Part shown: positions 32,296 through 42,239 of the stretch, piece by piece
How the letters are laid out: every line of letters begins with the position of its first letter
How positions within the stretch are numbered: the first letter of the stretch is position 1
Assembly (NCBI GenBank): GCA_000277545.1
Contig: AKXM01000003.1
Span: 22 to 64,021, forward strand
DNA: 64,000 nucleotides
Direction of reading: 5' to 3'
Source: Enterobacter sp. Ag1
GTDB lineage: Bacteria > Pseudomonadota > Gammaproteobacteria > Enterobacterales > Enterobacteriaceae
The notes under the pieces: generated by a model
The model's database searches: none
What the model was told of the DNA's origin: nothing
Seen by the model: only the letters and a program-made list of their open reading frames with translations
Program-made: the position numbers and the translations under genes

Positions 32296-33360
32296 ATGAA
32301 GAAAAAGCAACTTTGGATCAACCAAATCAAAGGATTATGCATTTGCCTGGTGGTTATCTACCATTCGGTGATTACCTTCTACCCTCACCTCACATCTCTC
32401 GGGCCCGGCCTAAATCTTTATGTCGCCAAACTCTGGGTTTACCTTAATCTCTACCTCGCACCCTTCCGAATGCCGGTATTCTTCTTTATTTCAGGTTACC
32501 TGATCACCCGCTACATCCATGAAGTGAAATGGCGCGACAGCGTGGACAAGCGTCTGTGGAACATTTTTTACGTGTTACTGCTGTGGGGCTTGATCCAGTG
32601 GATCGCGCTGACGCACCTTAACCAATGGCTGGCACCCGACCTTGAGCGTAACCCGACGTCCAACGCCGCCTACGCCGACTCGCTGGGGCACTTTGCTCTT
32701 AGCATGGCAAAGGCCAGCACCAGCCTGTGGTATCTCTACGCCCTGCTGGTTTACTTCGTGATGTTTAAAGCCCTGCGCCGCTACCGCATCCCGGTGCTGC
32801 TGGCGCTGATGGGCATCAACGTTGTTATCGCCTTTGTACCGCTGCCGTGGTGGGGGCTGAACAGCGTGGTGCGGAATATGGTGTATTACGGCCTCGGCGC
32901 CTGGTTTGGCCCTTTGCTGATGGCCTGGATGAAGGACTTCCGCTTTTCGCAACACCCGTTTGTCTGCGCAGGCATAGCCCTGGGATCGCTGGCGCTTTAC
33001 TTTGTCAACGTGCCGCTGGTGATTTCACTGGTGTCTATCGTAGCTATCCTGCGCGGGTTCTATTTGCTGAACGGCTGGCGCGAAGCACGTGAAGACAGCT
33101 TCCTGAACGTGGTGGGCTCGAATACGATTGCCATTTACACCACGCACCGCATTTTGATCGAGGCGATAAGCCTGGTGATGCTGGCTAAAATCAACAGCGG
33201 TGGGCTTTCTGACACGCTGGTGCTGGCGATTCTGCTGGTCTACCCGTTTGTTAGCCTGGGCATTTGTACGCTGGTTGGCCTCGGTTTCCGCAAGCTTTCG
33301 GTCGCGCTGTTCGGCGATCTGTTTTTCTCTCCTCCCGCGCAAATCGCCGCCAGCCGGTAA
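32296..33360 (+). CDS. ycfT: Inner-membrane acyltransferase-3 family protein YcfT
   Basis: The 354-residue polytopic protein fits the acyltransferase-3 family of membrane O-acyltransferases, with about ten helices and an N-terminal NQIKGLCICLVVIYHSV containing the family's typical His in the first helix. In E. coli ycfT lies in the same place, between lolC and mfd, and its substrate is unknown. Here the melibiose regulon separates it from mfd. The ribosome site is weak. Confidence 0.9.
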   Translation: MKKKQLWINQIKGLCICLVVIYHSVITFYPHLTSLGPGLNLYVAKLWVYLNLYLAPFRMPVFFFISGYLITRYIHEVKWRDSVDKRLWNIFYVLLLWGLIQWIALTHLNQWLAPDLERNPTSNAAYADSLGHFALSMAKASTSLWYLYALLVYFVMFKALRRYRIPVLLALMGINVVIAFVPLPWWGLNSVVRNMVYYGLGAWFGPLLMAWMKDFRFSQHPFVCAGIALGSLALYFVNVPLVISLVSIVAILRGFYLLNGWREAREDSFLNVVGSNTIAIYTTHRILIEAISLVMLAKINSGGLSDTLVLAILLVYPFVSLGICTLVGLGFRKLSVALFGDLFFSPPAQIAASR

Positions 33361-33367
33361 GTGCTTC

Positions 33368-33394
33368 AGCAACCCGCCTGAGCGGGTTGCTTTC
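33368..33394. terminator. Intrinsic terminator of ycfT
   Basis: AGCAACCCGC (33368-33377) pairs perfectly with GCGGGTTGCT (33382-33391) seven bases after the ycfT stop, followed by TT. It lies between convergent ycfT and melB and may serve both. Confidence 0.85.
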
Positions 33395-33400
33395 CGTAGA

Positions 33401-34831
33401 TTAAGCCCGTACATCACGAGTAACGGCTATCGGCATGGCCGCTGTTTCCTGCGGCACTGCCGGGGACGACACTTTGCGATATTTATCCAGCAGGTGAATC
33501 TGGATTTTGCGAAGCCGGTCGCCGTTCAGACGATAGAAGCGGAAATAGAGCACCAGAGTGATGGCAAAGAATAACGTCGGCAGCGCAATCATGATGAACT
33601 GCATCCCGAGTATTGTTTCAGCCGACTGGGCGACGTTCGGCACATAGCCAATGACGCCTAAAACGACCGCAATAAAGAAGGCTGAAAACGCCGAGCCGCC
33701 CTTCACCACCATCGTCTGCACCGCATAGGCAATACTCTCGCAGCGAACGTTAAACTTGTATTCACCATAATCAACGGTATCCGCCACCATAATCACCTGC
33801 AGCACCCAGAACAGCGCGGTCCCGACGTTAAGAAATACGCCCGCAAGGCAGATGACCAGCACATTAGCCGAGCCCGTCAGCGCCATCACCAGCAGCACGC
33901 CCCCGCTGACCATCGGCAGAATCGAAGCCCCCGCCCACAGGATACGGCGGGACAGCGCTTTCGCCAGACGCGGGAACAGCACCAGGGTGAGCAGGTTTGC
34001 CGCCCCGGCATAGGAAAGATAGTACGGGAACAAATCCGCATCCCCGACGACATAGGTGAAATAGTAAATGGCAAAGCCGGTAATAATATTGGAGGCGACG
34101 TTATAGGCCAGCGCCATCCCCAGCAGGCAAGAAAGCTGATCATTTTTGTAGATGAGGGCGAGTATGGATTTCAGCGACAGCCGGGAGCTGTCCTCCGTGG
34201 CCTCGTTGTCTGACGAGAAAACCTCATGGACGTTGCGCAGTGTGACAATCGTGGAGGCGATAAAGAACGCGATCAGCACCAGCGTGAACATCTGAAAACC
34301 AAACCCGCGGTCAGCCCCACCCACATAGTTCACAAACGGCAGCGTTACCCCGGCAGTCACGAATCCAGCCAGGCTCGCAAAAAAACGCGGGAACGGCACC
34401 AGCTGTTCGCGTTCACGCTTATCCAGCGTGATGGTTGGCACCAGTGACCAGAACGGAATATCCATCAGGGTATAGGTCGTCCCCCAGAGGATGTAGGTCA
34501 CGCAGACAAACACCACCTGGGTCGTCCCTTCAAAAAGGTGCGCGCTGAACAGTAAAAACAGTACCAGCGAGTTCGTGAGCGTGCCGAGCAGGATCCACGG
34601 CTTAAATTTGCCCCACCGCGATCGCGTGGCGTTCACAATCCAGCCCATCACCGGGTCGTTAAACGCGTTCCAGATTTTTGCCACCAGGAACAGGGTTCCT
34701 ACCACCCCCACCGATAAACCTACGACATCGGTGTAATAGTACATCAGGTACATGTAGACGATACCGATGGCGAAATCCTTACCAAATGCACCGAATCCGT
34801 AACTGAGTTTTGTTGTCAGAGAGATGCTCAT
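33401..34831 (-). CDS. melB: Melibiose:cation symporter MelB
   Basis: MelB imports melibiose with Na+, Li+ or H+ and belongs to the GPH family of the MFS fold. The 476 residues align with E. coli MelB from [20 protein letters not shown] to the LLDKYRKV tail, with twelve membrane helices. Asp19 and Asp124-region motifs are kept. Residue 55, Asp in E. coli and Salmonella and part of the cation site, is Asn here ([12 protein letters not shown]; codon AAC), while Asn58 and Asp59 remain. This may change cation choice. It follows melA after 84 bases. Confidence 0.95.
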   Translation of the reverse strand: MSISLTTKLSYGFGAFGKDFAIGIVYMYLMYYYTDVVGLSVGVVGTLFLVAKIWNAFNDPVMGWIVNATRSRWGKFKPWILLGTLTNSLVLFLLFSAHLFEGTTQVVFVCVTYILWGTTYTLMDIPFWSLVPTITLDKREREQLVPFPRFFASLAGFVTAGVTLPFVNYVGGADRGFGFQMFTLVLIAFFIASTIVTLRNVHEVFSSDNEATEDSSRLSLKSILALIYKNDQLSCLLGMALAYNVASNIITGFAIYYFTYVVGDADLFPYYLSYAGAANLLTLVLFPRLAKALSRRILWAGASILPMVSGGVLLVMALTGSANVLVICLAGVFLNVGTALFWVLQVIMVADTVDYGEYKFNVRCESIAYAVQTMVVKGGSAFSAFFIAVVLGVIGYVPNVAQSAETILGMQFIMIALPTLFFAITLVLYFRFYRLNGDRLRKIQIHLLDKYRKVSSPAVPQETAAMPIAVTRDVRA

Positions 34832-34883
34832 AGGGTACCGGGTCACCGTTACCAGCGCCCGCCTTCTGTTATTAGAGAGGTCA

Positions 34884-34906
34884 ACGCCGGGACTTATACC
34901 CGGCGT
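34884..34906 (-). promoter_or_regulatory. melA-melB intercistronic hairpin
   Basis: ACGCCGGG (34884-34891) pairs with CCCGGCGT (34899-34906) just downstream of the melA stop. On the transcribed strand no T-tract follows, so it looks more like an mRNA stabiliser than a terminator. Confidence 0.5.
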
Positions 34907-34915
34907 CGTTTTTTA

Positions 34916-36268
34916 TTAGCGATGCAGCCAGGCTGGCAGCCAGTCTCCGTGCGCGGCGATCAGGTCATCCACCAGCGCATAAATCTCTTCGATGCCCAGA
35001 ACTGCCGCGGTGTGAGGATCCATCATCGCCGCATGGTAAACGCGGTCACGATTTTCAGTCAGAATGGCCTCGGTCAGCAGCGTCTGCACGTTGATGTTGG
35101 TTTGCATCATGGCGGCCAGATGCGATGGGATCCCGCCAACTTTGGTGGGCTGGATCCCGTTGGCATCCACCAGGCAGGCGACCTCAACGCAGCTCCCCTG
35201 CGGCAGGTTATCGATAAGCCCGTCGTTACGGACATTGCCGTAAATTACGCTAGGCTCACCGGTCCAGATGGCATTCATAATCGTGCTGGCATACTCGCGC
35301 GACGGCTTAATATCTATGCGTTCCGCCGTTTTGTACTCTTCCAGCTCTTTATGCCAGTTAGCCAGCTGTTCGACGCAGCGTTTCGGGTACTCATCCAGCG
35401 GCACTTTATAGCGCTCAATCAGATCTTCACGCCCCGGCTTGATAAACCACGGAGTATATTCCGCAAAGTGCTCTGACGATTCGGTGACAAAATAGCCCAG
35501 CTTTTTAAACATCTCATAGCGCACAATATTCTGGCAGCGTTCATTGCCGTGAATATTCGGTTTCGGGGCCTGGCCCGCTTCATAAGCTGCGAGCAGTTCT
35601 GGATAGAGGTTGACGTAATGCCCTTCCGCAGTTTTGCGTTCCAGCTCAAGGTAGAACGCCATATGGTTTATCCCGGCGCTGCGGTAGCGAAGCGTAGCCG
35701 GGTCAATGTTCAGATCACGGGCCAGCTCTTCAGCCGTGCCCTGCACCGAATGACAGAGGCCCACTTGCTTGATATGCGGGTAGCGGGCATACATTGCCCA
35801 GGTGTTCATCGCCATCGGGTTAACGTAGTTGAGCATCGTCGCATTCGGGCACACTTCGGTCATATCGTCACAGATCCGCCACAGATGCGGGATGGTGCGC
35901 AGAGCGCGCATAATGCCGCCGGGGCCTAGCGTATCGGCAATAGTTTGCTCCAGCCCGTGACGCTTACAAACCTCAAAATCGGTAACGGTACAAGGCTCGT
36001 AGCCGCCAATCTGGAACGCGACCACCACGAAATCCGCCCCTTGCAGCGCTGTTTTTTGATCGGTGTGACAGGTGATGTAGCCGGATGCCCCGGCGGAATC
36101 CATCAGTTTGCGCACCACGATGTGTGACTCTTCCAGACGCGTCTCGTCAATATCCATCAGCGCAATGTGTGCCGACCTGAGCGCTTCGCGATGAAAAACA
36201 TCGCCCAGAATATTTTTGACGAAGATGGTCGAACCCGCGCCGATAAAGGTAATTTTTGGGGCTGTCAT
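34916..36268 (-). CDS. melA: Alpha-galactosidase MelA
   Basis: MelA hydrolyses melibiose to galactose and glucose. It is a GH4 enzyme that needs NAD and Mn2+. The 450 residues have the NAD-binding ITFIGAGSTIFVKNILGD at the N-terminus, the metal-site CHSVQGTAEELAR and GINHMAFYLELE, and LNYVNPMAMNTW. ATG 36268 (MTAPKITFIG) has GGAGAG upstream; a GTG two codons earlier is possible. It is the first gene of the melAB operon, divergent from melR. Confidence 0.97.
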   Translation of the reverse strand: MTAPKITFIGAGSTIFVKNILGDVFHREALRSAHIALMDIDETRLEESHIVVRKLMDSAGASGYITCHTDQKTALQGADFVVVAFQIGGYEPCTVTDFEVCKRHGLEQTIADTLGPGGIMRALRTIPHLWRICDDMTEVCPNATMLNYVNPMAMNTWAMYARYPHIKQVGLCHSVQGTAEELARDLNIDPATLRYRSAGINHMAFYLELERKTAEGHYVNLYPELLAAYEAGQAPKPNIHGNERCQNIVRYEMFKKLGYFVTESSEHFAEYTPWFIKPGREDLIERYKVPLDEYPKRCVEQLANWHKELEEYKTAERIDIKPSREYASTIMNAIWTGEPSVIYGNVRNDGLIDNLPQGSCVEVACLVDANGIQPTKVGGIPSHLAAMMQTNINVQTLLTEAILTENRDRVYHAAMMDPHTAAVLGIEEIYALVDDLIAAHGDWLPAWLHR

Positions 36269-36340
36269 TATCACTCTCCAGAACAGTAGGTAACGTCTTC
36301 ATCGTGGCACGCGCCCCCGGCAAAAACCTCCATCTTCCCC

Positions 36341-36400
36341 ATGGAGCATTCCCGGAAACTCAGATCTGATGTCGATCGCTACAAAATCTGAGTTTTTGGG
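36341..36400. promoter_or_regulatory. melR-melAB control region
   Basis: In the 251-bp divergent gap, AAACTCAGAT (36356-36365) and ATCTGAGTTT (36386-36395) form a perfect inverted repeat. GGAGCATTCCCGG lies just to its left. These are the likely MelR sites by position; no strong CRP consensus was found. Confidence 0.5.
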
Positions 36401-36519
36401 AATAAATAGACGGAAAAGCAGAGTATCCGGCCTGTTAGCCAGGCTAATATCAATTGGAGAGGCGGAGGCTGAATCCGTACTGATGGCATGATTCTGATAA
36501 TTCAGGAAATGGAGCGACA

Positions 36520-37446
36520 ATGATCGATGAGCCAATTACCTTTCTGCCGCCTGACCCGCATATGTGCAACGGCGATGAGAAGCAGACTCGCAGTCCGCTG
36601 TCACTCTATTCTGAATATCAGCGTATGGATATTGAGCTCCGTCGACCGCATGCTATGGCCGCCAGCCACTGGCACGGCCAGGTGGAGGTTAACGTGCCGT
36701 TTGATGGCGACGTGGAATATCTGATTAACAACGAAGTGGTGCAGATCAAACAGGGCCATATCACGATGTTCTGGGCTTGTACGCCGCATCAGTTAACGCG
36801 CCCGGGCAACTGCCGGCAAATGGCGATTTTGAGCCTGCCGATGCACCTCTTTCTCTCCTGGCCACTGGATCGCGAACTCATTAACCACGTGACTCACGGC
36901 ATGGTGGTGAAATCACTCGAGACTCAGCAGCTCAGCACCTTTGAAGTCCTGCGCTGGCAGCAGGAAGCCAACAGCCCGAACGAGCAGATCCGGCAGTTAG
37001 CGATCGATGAAATTGGTCTGATGCTTAAGCGCTTTAGCCTTTCGGGATGGCAGCCTATCCTGCTTAACAAAACCTCGCGCACCCACAAGAACAGCGTCTC
37101 CCGTCACGCGCAATTCTATGTCAGCCAGATGCTGGGCTTTATTGCCGATAATTACGATCAGGCGCTGACCATCAACGACGTCGCAGAGCACGTAAAACTC
37201 AATGCCAACTATGCAATGGGTATTTTCCAGCGCGTCATGCAGCTCACGTTAAAACAGTACATTACGGTGATGCGCGTTAATCACGTACGCGCGCTGCTCA
37301 GCGACACCGACAAAACCATCCTCGATGTGGCGATGACCGCGGGGTTCCGATCCAGTAGCCGATTCTATAGCACCTTCAGCCGCTACGTCGGTATGTCACC
37401 CCAGCAATATCGCAAGCTCAGCCAGCAGAAACGACAAATGCTCTGA
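36520..37446 (+). CDS. melR: Melibiose operon regulator MelR (AraC family)
   Basis: MelR activates melAB when melibiose is present. The 308 residues comprise an N-terminal cupin-like sugar-binding domain (SHWHGQVEVNVPFDGDVEYL) and a C-terminal AraC DNA-binding domain with two helix-turn-helices (about 200-300; FRSSSRFYSTFSRYVGMSPQ). ATG 36520 has GGAG upstream. In E. coli the mel genes are far away on the chromosome; here the full set lies between ycfT and mfd. Confidence 0.96.
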   Translation: MIDEPITFLPPDPHMCNGDEKQTRSPLSLYSEYQRMDIELRRPHAMAASHWHGQVEVNVPFDGDVEYLINNEVVQIKQGHITMFWACTPHQLTRPGNCRQMAILSLPMHLFLSWPLDRELINHVTHGMVVKSLETQQLSTFEVLRWQQEANSPNEQIRQLAIDEIGLMLKRFSLSGWQPILLNKTSRTHKNSVSRHAQFYVSQMLGFIADNYDQALTINDVAEHVKLNANYAMGIFQRVMQLTLKQYITVMRVNHVRALLSDTDKTILDVAMTAGFRSSSRFYSTFSRYVGMSPQQYRKLSQQKRQML

Positions 37447-37562
37447 ACCGCATCTATCGCTATTTTCAGCGGTTGCACTCGCGCCGCCATCACGGATAAT
37501 AAGTAGAGAAAATTTATATTATTACCGTGAAAACACGGCTTTCTGGAGAACGCGCGCTGACT

Positions 37563-40500
37563 ATGCCTGAACATGCCCGTTACGACCTACCGAGTAAACC
37601 CGCAGAACAACGCCTGCTGGGCGAGCTGACCGGTTCAGCCTGCGCGACCGAAGTCGCCGAAATCGTTGAACGCCATAGCGGCCCGGTGGTGCTGATTGCC
37701 CCGGATATGCAGAACGCGCTGCGCCTGCACGATGAAATCACCCAGTTCACCGACAACCTGGTGGTCAATCTCGCCGACTGGGAAACGCTGCCGTACGACA
37801 GCTTCTCGCCGCATCAGGAAATCATCTCCTCGCGCCTGTCCACGCTTTACCAGTTGCCGACCATGCAGCGCGGCGTGCTGATCATGCCGGTGAACACGCT
37901 GATGCAGCGCGTTTGCCCGCACAGCTACCTGCACGGCCACGCGCTGGTGATGAAAAAAGGCCAGCGCCTGTCGCGGGATAACCTGCGCGCGCAGCTGGAA
38001 CAGGCCGGGTATCGCAGCGTCGATCAGGTAATGGAGCACGGCGAATTTGCCACCCGTGGCGCCCTGCTTGACCTCTACCCGATGGGCAGCGCCCAGCCAT
38101 ACCGCATTGACTTCTTTGACGATGAAATCGACAGCCTGCGCGTCTTCGACGTGGATTCTCAGCGCACGCTGGAAGAAGTGGACGCCATCAATCTGCTGCC
38201 GGCCCATGAATTCCCGACCGACAAAAACGCCATTGAGCTGTTCCGCAGCCAGTGGCGCGACAAGTTCGACGTCAAGCGCGACGCCGAACATATCTACCAG
38301 CAGGTGAGCAAAGGCACGCTGCCTGCCGGGATCGAATACTGGCAGCCGCTGTTCTTCAGCGAACCGCTGCCGACGCTGTTTAGCTATTTCCCGGCCAACA
38401 CGCTGCTGGTGAACACCGGCGATCTGGAAGCCAGCGCCGAGCGCTTCTGGCTGGACGCAAACGCCCGCTTTGAAAATCGCGGCGTGGATCCGATGCGCCC
38501 TCTTCTGCCGCCGGAAGGTCTGTGGCTGAAAACCGACTCGCTGTTTAGCGAGCTGAAAGCCTGGCCGCGCGTGCAGCTCAAAACGGATTCGCTGGCGAAG
38601 AAAGCCGCCAACTTGAATCTGGGTTACAAGGCACTGCCGGATCTGGCCGTGCAGGCGCAGCAAAAAGCCCCGCTGGACAGCCTGCGGAAGTTCCTCGAGT
38701 CCTTCACCGGGCCGGTGATTTTCTCTGTCGAAAGCGAAGGCCGCCGTGAAGCGCTGGGCGAACTGCTGGGCCGCATCAAAATCGCACCAAAACGCATTTA
38801 CCGCCTGGAAGAAGCCGAAAATAACGGCCGCTATCTGATGATCGGCGCCAGCGAGCACGGCTTTATTGATACCCTGCGCAACCGGGCGCTGATTTGCGAA
38901 AGCGACCTGCTGGGCGAGCGCGTCAGCCGCCGTCGCCAGGACAGCCGCCGCACCATTAACCCGGACACGCTGATCCGCAACCTGGCCGAGCTGCATGCGG
39001 GCCAGCCGGTGGTTCACCTGGAACACGGCGTGGGCCGTTACGCCGGGCTGACCACGCTGGAAGCCGGGGGCATTACCGCCGAATACCTGATGCTGACCTA
39101 CGCGGGCGACGCCAAACTTTACGTCCCGGTTTCGTCCCTGCACCTGATCAGCCGCTACGCGGGCGGCGCCGACGAAAATGCGCCGCTGCACAAGCTGGGC
39201 AGCGATGCCTGGTCCCGCGCCCGCCAAAAAGCAGCGGAGAAAGTGCGCGATGTCGCCGCTGAACTGCTGGATATCTATGCGATGCGCGCCGCCAAAGAAG
39301 GCTTTGCCTTTAAGCACGATCGCGAGCAGTACCAGCTGTTCTGTGACAGCTTCCCGTTCGAAACAACCCCGGACCAGGCTCAGGCCATCAACGCCGTGCT
39401 GAGTGACATGTGTCGCCCGCTGGCGATGGACAGGCTGGTGTGTGGTGACGTGGGCTTCGGTAAAACCGAAGTTGCGATGCGTGCCGCATTCCTGGCAGTG
39501 GAGAACAACAAACAGGTGGCGGTGCTGGTGCCGACGACCCTGCTGGCTCAGCAGCACTACGACAACTTCCGCGACCGCTTCGCCAACTGGCCGGTGCGCA
39601 TTGAAATGCTTTCCCGCTTCCGCAGCGCCAAAGAACAGACCCAAATTCTGGAACAGGCCAGCGAAGGGAAAATCGATATTCTGATCGGCACCCACAAGCT
39701 GCTGCAGGCCGACGTGAAATGGCGCGATCTTGGGCTGTTGATTGTCGATGAAGAGCACCGTTTTGGCGTGCGCCACAAAGAGCGCATCAAAGCGATGCGC
39801 GCCGACGTGGATATTCTGACGCTGACCGCAACGCCTATTCCGCGAACCCTGAATATGGCAATGAGCGGCATGCGCGACTTGTCGATTATCGCCACGCCTC
39901 CGGCACGCCGCCTGGCGGTGAAAACCTTCGTGCGCGAGTACGACAATCTGGTGGTGCGGGAAGCCATCCTGCGTGAAGTGCTGCGCGGTGGCCAGGTGTA
40001 TTACCTTTTCAACGACGTCGAAAACATTCAGAAAGCCGCCGATAAGCTGGCTGAACTGGTGCCAGAAGCGCGGATTGCCATCGGCCACGGCCAGATGCGC
40101 GAGCGCGAGCTGGAGCGGGTGATGAACGACTTCCACCACCAGCGTTTTAACGTGCTGGTGTGCACCACGATCATCGAAACCGGGATCGATATTCCGACCG
40201 CCAATACCATCATCATCGAGCGGGCCGACCACTTTGGCCTGGCGCAGCTTCACCAGCTGCGTGGCCGCGTCGGGCGTTCTCACCACCAGGCCTATGCCTG
40301 GCTGCTGACGCCGCACCCGAAGGCAATGACCACGGACGCGCAAAAACGCCTGGAGGCCATTGCCTCGCTGGAAGATTTAGGCGCCGGGTTCGCGTTAGCC
40401 ACCCACGACCTGGAAATTCGCGGCGCGGGCGAGCTGCTGGGGGAAGATCAGAGCGGACAAATGGAAACTATCGGCTTCTCGCTGTACATGGAGCTGCTGG

Positions 40501-41009
40501 AAAACGCCGTCGATGCGCTGAAAGAGGGCCGCGAGCCCTCGCTGGAAGATCTCACCAACAGCCAGACAGAGGTCGAGCTGCGAATGCCCGCCCTGCTGCC
40601 GGATGATTTTATTCCCGACGTCAATACGCGCCTGTCGTTCTACAAACGCATCGCCAGCGCCAAAGGCGAGCACGAGCTTGACGAGCTGAAAGTTGAGCTT
40701 ATCGACCGATTTGGCCTTCTGCCGGATGCGGCACGTAATCTGCTGGATATCGCCGCGCTGCGCCAGCAGGCACAGAGGCTGGGCGTGCGTAAGATTGAGG
40801 GCAATGAAAAAGGCGGCACCATCGAGTTCGCGGAGAAAAACCACGTTGACCCGGTATGGCTGATTGGCCTGCTGCAGAAGCAGCCGCAGCATTACCGCCT
40901 TGACGGCCCTACCCGACTGAAGTTCTTCCAGGAGCTTGAAGACAGAAAAACGCGCATGGAATGGGTGCGTAACTTTATGCGCAGCCTGGCGGAAAACGCC
41001 GCGGCCTGA
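37563..41009 (+). CDS. mfd: Transcription-repair coupling factor Mfd
   Basis: Mfd removes RNA polymerase stalled at DNA damage and recruits UvrA. The 1148 residues equal the E. coli length. Order: UvrB-like N-terminal region, RNA polymerase-interacting domain (VVHLEHGVGRYAGLTTLEAG), then the RecG-type translocase with Walker A VCGDVGFGKTEVAMRAA, the LIVDEEHRFGVRHKE box, TATPIPRTLNM and ETGIDIPTANTIII, then the C-terminal TRCF domain. ATG 37563 (MPEHARYDLP) was chosen over an upstream frame start because E. coli Mfd begins MPEQ. Confidence 0.98.
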   Translation: MPEHARYDLPSKPAEQRLLGELTGSACATEVAEIVERHSGPVVLIAPDMQNALRLHDEITQFTDNLVVNLADWETLPYDSFSPHQEIISSRLSTLYQLPTMQRGVLIMPVNTLMQRVCPHSYLHGHALVMKKGQRLSRDNLRAQLEQAGYRSVDQVMEHGEFATRGALLDLYPMGSAQPYRIDFFDDEIDSLRVFDVDSQRTLEEVDAINLLPAHEFPTDKNAIELFRSQWRDKFDVKRDAEHIYQQVSKGTLPAGIEYWQPLFFSEPLPTLFSYFPANTLLVNTGDLEASAERFWLDANARFENRGVDPMRPLLPPEGLWLKTDSLFSELKAWPRVQLKTDSLAKKAANLNLGYKALPDLAVQAQQKAPLDSLRKFLESFTGPVIFSVESEGRREALGELLGRIKIAPKRIYRLEEAENNGRYLMIGASEHGFIDTLRNRALICESDLLGERVSRRRQDSRRTINPDTLIRNLAELHAGQPVVHLEHGVGRYAGLTTLEAGGITAEYLMLTYAGDAKLYVPVSSLHLISRYAGGADENAPLHKLGSDAWSRARQKAAEKVRDVAAELLDIYAMRAAKEGFAFKHDREQYQLFCDSFPFETTPDQAQAINAVLSDMCRPLAMDRLVCGDVGFGKTEVAMRAAFLAVENNKQVAVLVPTTLLAQQHYDNFRDRFANWPVRIEMLSRFRSAKEQTQILEQASEGKIDILIGTHKLLQADVKWRDLGLLIVDEEHRFGVRHKERIKAMRADVDILTLTATPIPRTLNMAMSGMRDLSIIATPPARRLAVKTFVREYDNLVVREAILREVLRGGQVYYLFNDVENIQKAADKLAELVPEARIAIGHGQMRERELERVMNDFHHQRFNVLVCTTIIETGIDIPTANTIIIERADHFGLAQLHQLRGRVGRSHHQAYAWLLTPHPKAMTTDAQKRLEAIASLEDLGAGFALATHDLEIRGAGELLGEDQSGQMETIGFSLYMELLENAVDALKEGREPSLEDLTNSQTEVELRMPALLPDDFIPDVNTRLSFYKRIASAKGEHELDELKVELIDRFGLLPDAARNLLDIAALRQQAQRLGVRKIEGNEKGGTIEFAEKNHVDPVWLIGLLQKQPQHYRLDGPTRLKFFQELEDRKTRMEWVRNFMRSLAENAAA

Positions 41010-41016
41010 CGCCTCT

Positions 41017-41046
41017 GCGCCTTACCGCCCGGTAAGGCGCAATTTT
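41017..41046 (+). terminator. Intrinsic terminator of mfd
   Basis: GCGCCTTACC (41017-41026) and GGTAAGGCGC (41031-41040) form a perfect 10-bp stem with a GCCC loop, followed by AATTTT. Confidence 0.9.
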
Positions 41047-41159
41047 CTGTGACATTTACACACTCTTTGCAATCCCCAGGACTTCCCGACACGCAGCTCA
41101 GCGATAATTGGCGTTTATCTGCCTCAAAAATTAACCATTAAAATCGCAGGGTTTAAGCT

Positions 41160-42134
41160 ATGTTTGCTTCGCGTACTTTGTCTTTCCGCCGCTGGTTTAC
41201 CGCCGCCGCCTTACTGGGTGCCGCGGCCATGGCGCTGCCCGCCAGCGCTAACGATTATCCGCTTCCCGCCGCTAACAGCCGCCTGATCGGCAAAAACCTG
41301 TTCCATCAGGTTGAAAACGACGGCGGTTCGCTGGAGGCCATTGCCAAAAAGTACAACGTCGGTTTCCTGGCGTTGCTGCAGGCCAACCCGGGCGTGGATC
41401 CTTATGTGCCCCGCGCCGGGAGCGTGCTGACCATCCCGCGCCAGATGCTGCTGCCGGACGTCCCACGCGAGGGCATCGTGATTAACCTCGCCGAACTGCG
41501 TCTGTACTATTTCCCGGCAGGGAAAAACAGCGTCACCGTTTACCCGATTGGCATTGGCCAGCTGGGCGGAGACACGCTGACCCCGACGATGGTGACCAAA
41601 ATTTCCGACAAACGGGCCAACCCGACCTGGACACCAACGGCCAATATTCGGGCGCGTTACCTGGCGCAGGGCATTAAGCTCCCGGCCGTGGTTCCTGCCG
41701 GGCCGGATAACCCGATGGGGCACCACGCGATTCGCCTGGCAGCGTTCGGCGGCGTTTACCTGCTGCACGGCACCAACGCCGACTTCGGCATCGGTATGCG
41801 CGTCAGCTCCGGCTGTATCCGCCTGCGCGACGGCGATATCAAAGCGCTGTTCAACACGGTTCCGGTCGGCACTTCAGTGCGCATCATCAACACGCCAATC
41901 AAAGCGTCCGTTGAGCCGGATGGCTCCCGCCTGGTTGAAGTTCACCAGCCGCTGTCCAAAGCGATTGATGATGACCCGAAAGTTCTGCCGATTGTGCTAA
42001 ACGAGCAGATGACGCAGTTCCGCAACGCACCTAAAACCGATGCGCAGGTGATGGAACAGGCCATGGAGCACCGTTCCGGGATGCCGGTCAACGTCAATGC
42101 CCATGCGGCTGACCAGCCGAACAAAGAAATCTGA
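41160..42134 (+). CDS. ldtC: L,D-transpeptidase LdtC (YcfS)
   Basis: LdtC attaches Braun lipoprotein to peptidoglycan. The 324 residues have a signal peptide (AAALLGAAAMALPASA), a LysM-like region (about 45-90: GGSLEAIAKKYNVGFLALLQ) and a YkuD catalytic domain with the essential motif HGTNADFGIGMRVSSGCIRL, whose Cys is the nucleophile. The gene lies between mfd and bhsA, as in E. coli. Confidence 0.96.
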   Translation: MFASRTLSFRRWFTAAALLGAAAMALPASANDYPLPAANSRLIGKNLFHQVENDGGSLEAIAKKYNVGFLALLQANPGVDPYVPRAGSVLTIPRQMLLPDVPREGIVINLAELRLYYFPAGKNSVTVYPIGIGQLGGDTLTPTMVTKISDKRANPTWTPTANIRARYLAQGIKLPAVVPAGPDNPMGHHAIRLAAFGGVYLLHGTNADFGIGMRVSSGCIRLRDGDIKALFNTVPVGTSVRIINTPIKASVEPDGSRLVEVHQPLSKAIDDDPKVLPIVLNEQMTQFRNAPKTDAQVMEQAMEHRSGMPVNVNAHAADQPNKEI

Positions 42135-42154
42135 GTTAAATCTTCAGGCGTAAA

Positions 42155-42184
42155 AAAAGGCCCTGTCGAAAGACAGGGCCTTTT
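42155..42184 (+). terminator. Intrinsic terminator of ldtC
   Basis: AAAAGGCCCTGTC and GACAGGGCCTTTT form a perfect stem closed by GAAA, 20 bases after the stop. A-tract and T-tract on either side would let it work in both directions, also for bhsA. Confidence 0.92.
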
Positions 42185-42239
42185 GCTTGCAGTGGCATAT
42201 AACGAATAAGGTCAAACGTATTGAGGGTTAACGTCTGGC

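Noticed and set aside
37635..40343. 902-codon minus-strand open frame
   Set aside because: It lies wholly opposite mfd and has no family motif; long shadow frames are common opposite GC-rich genes with strong third-position bias.
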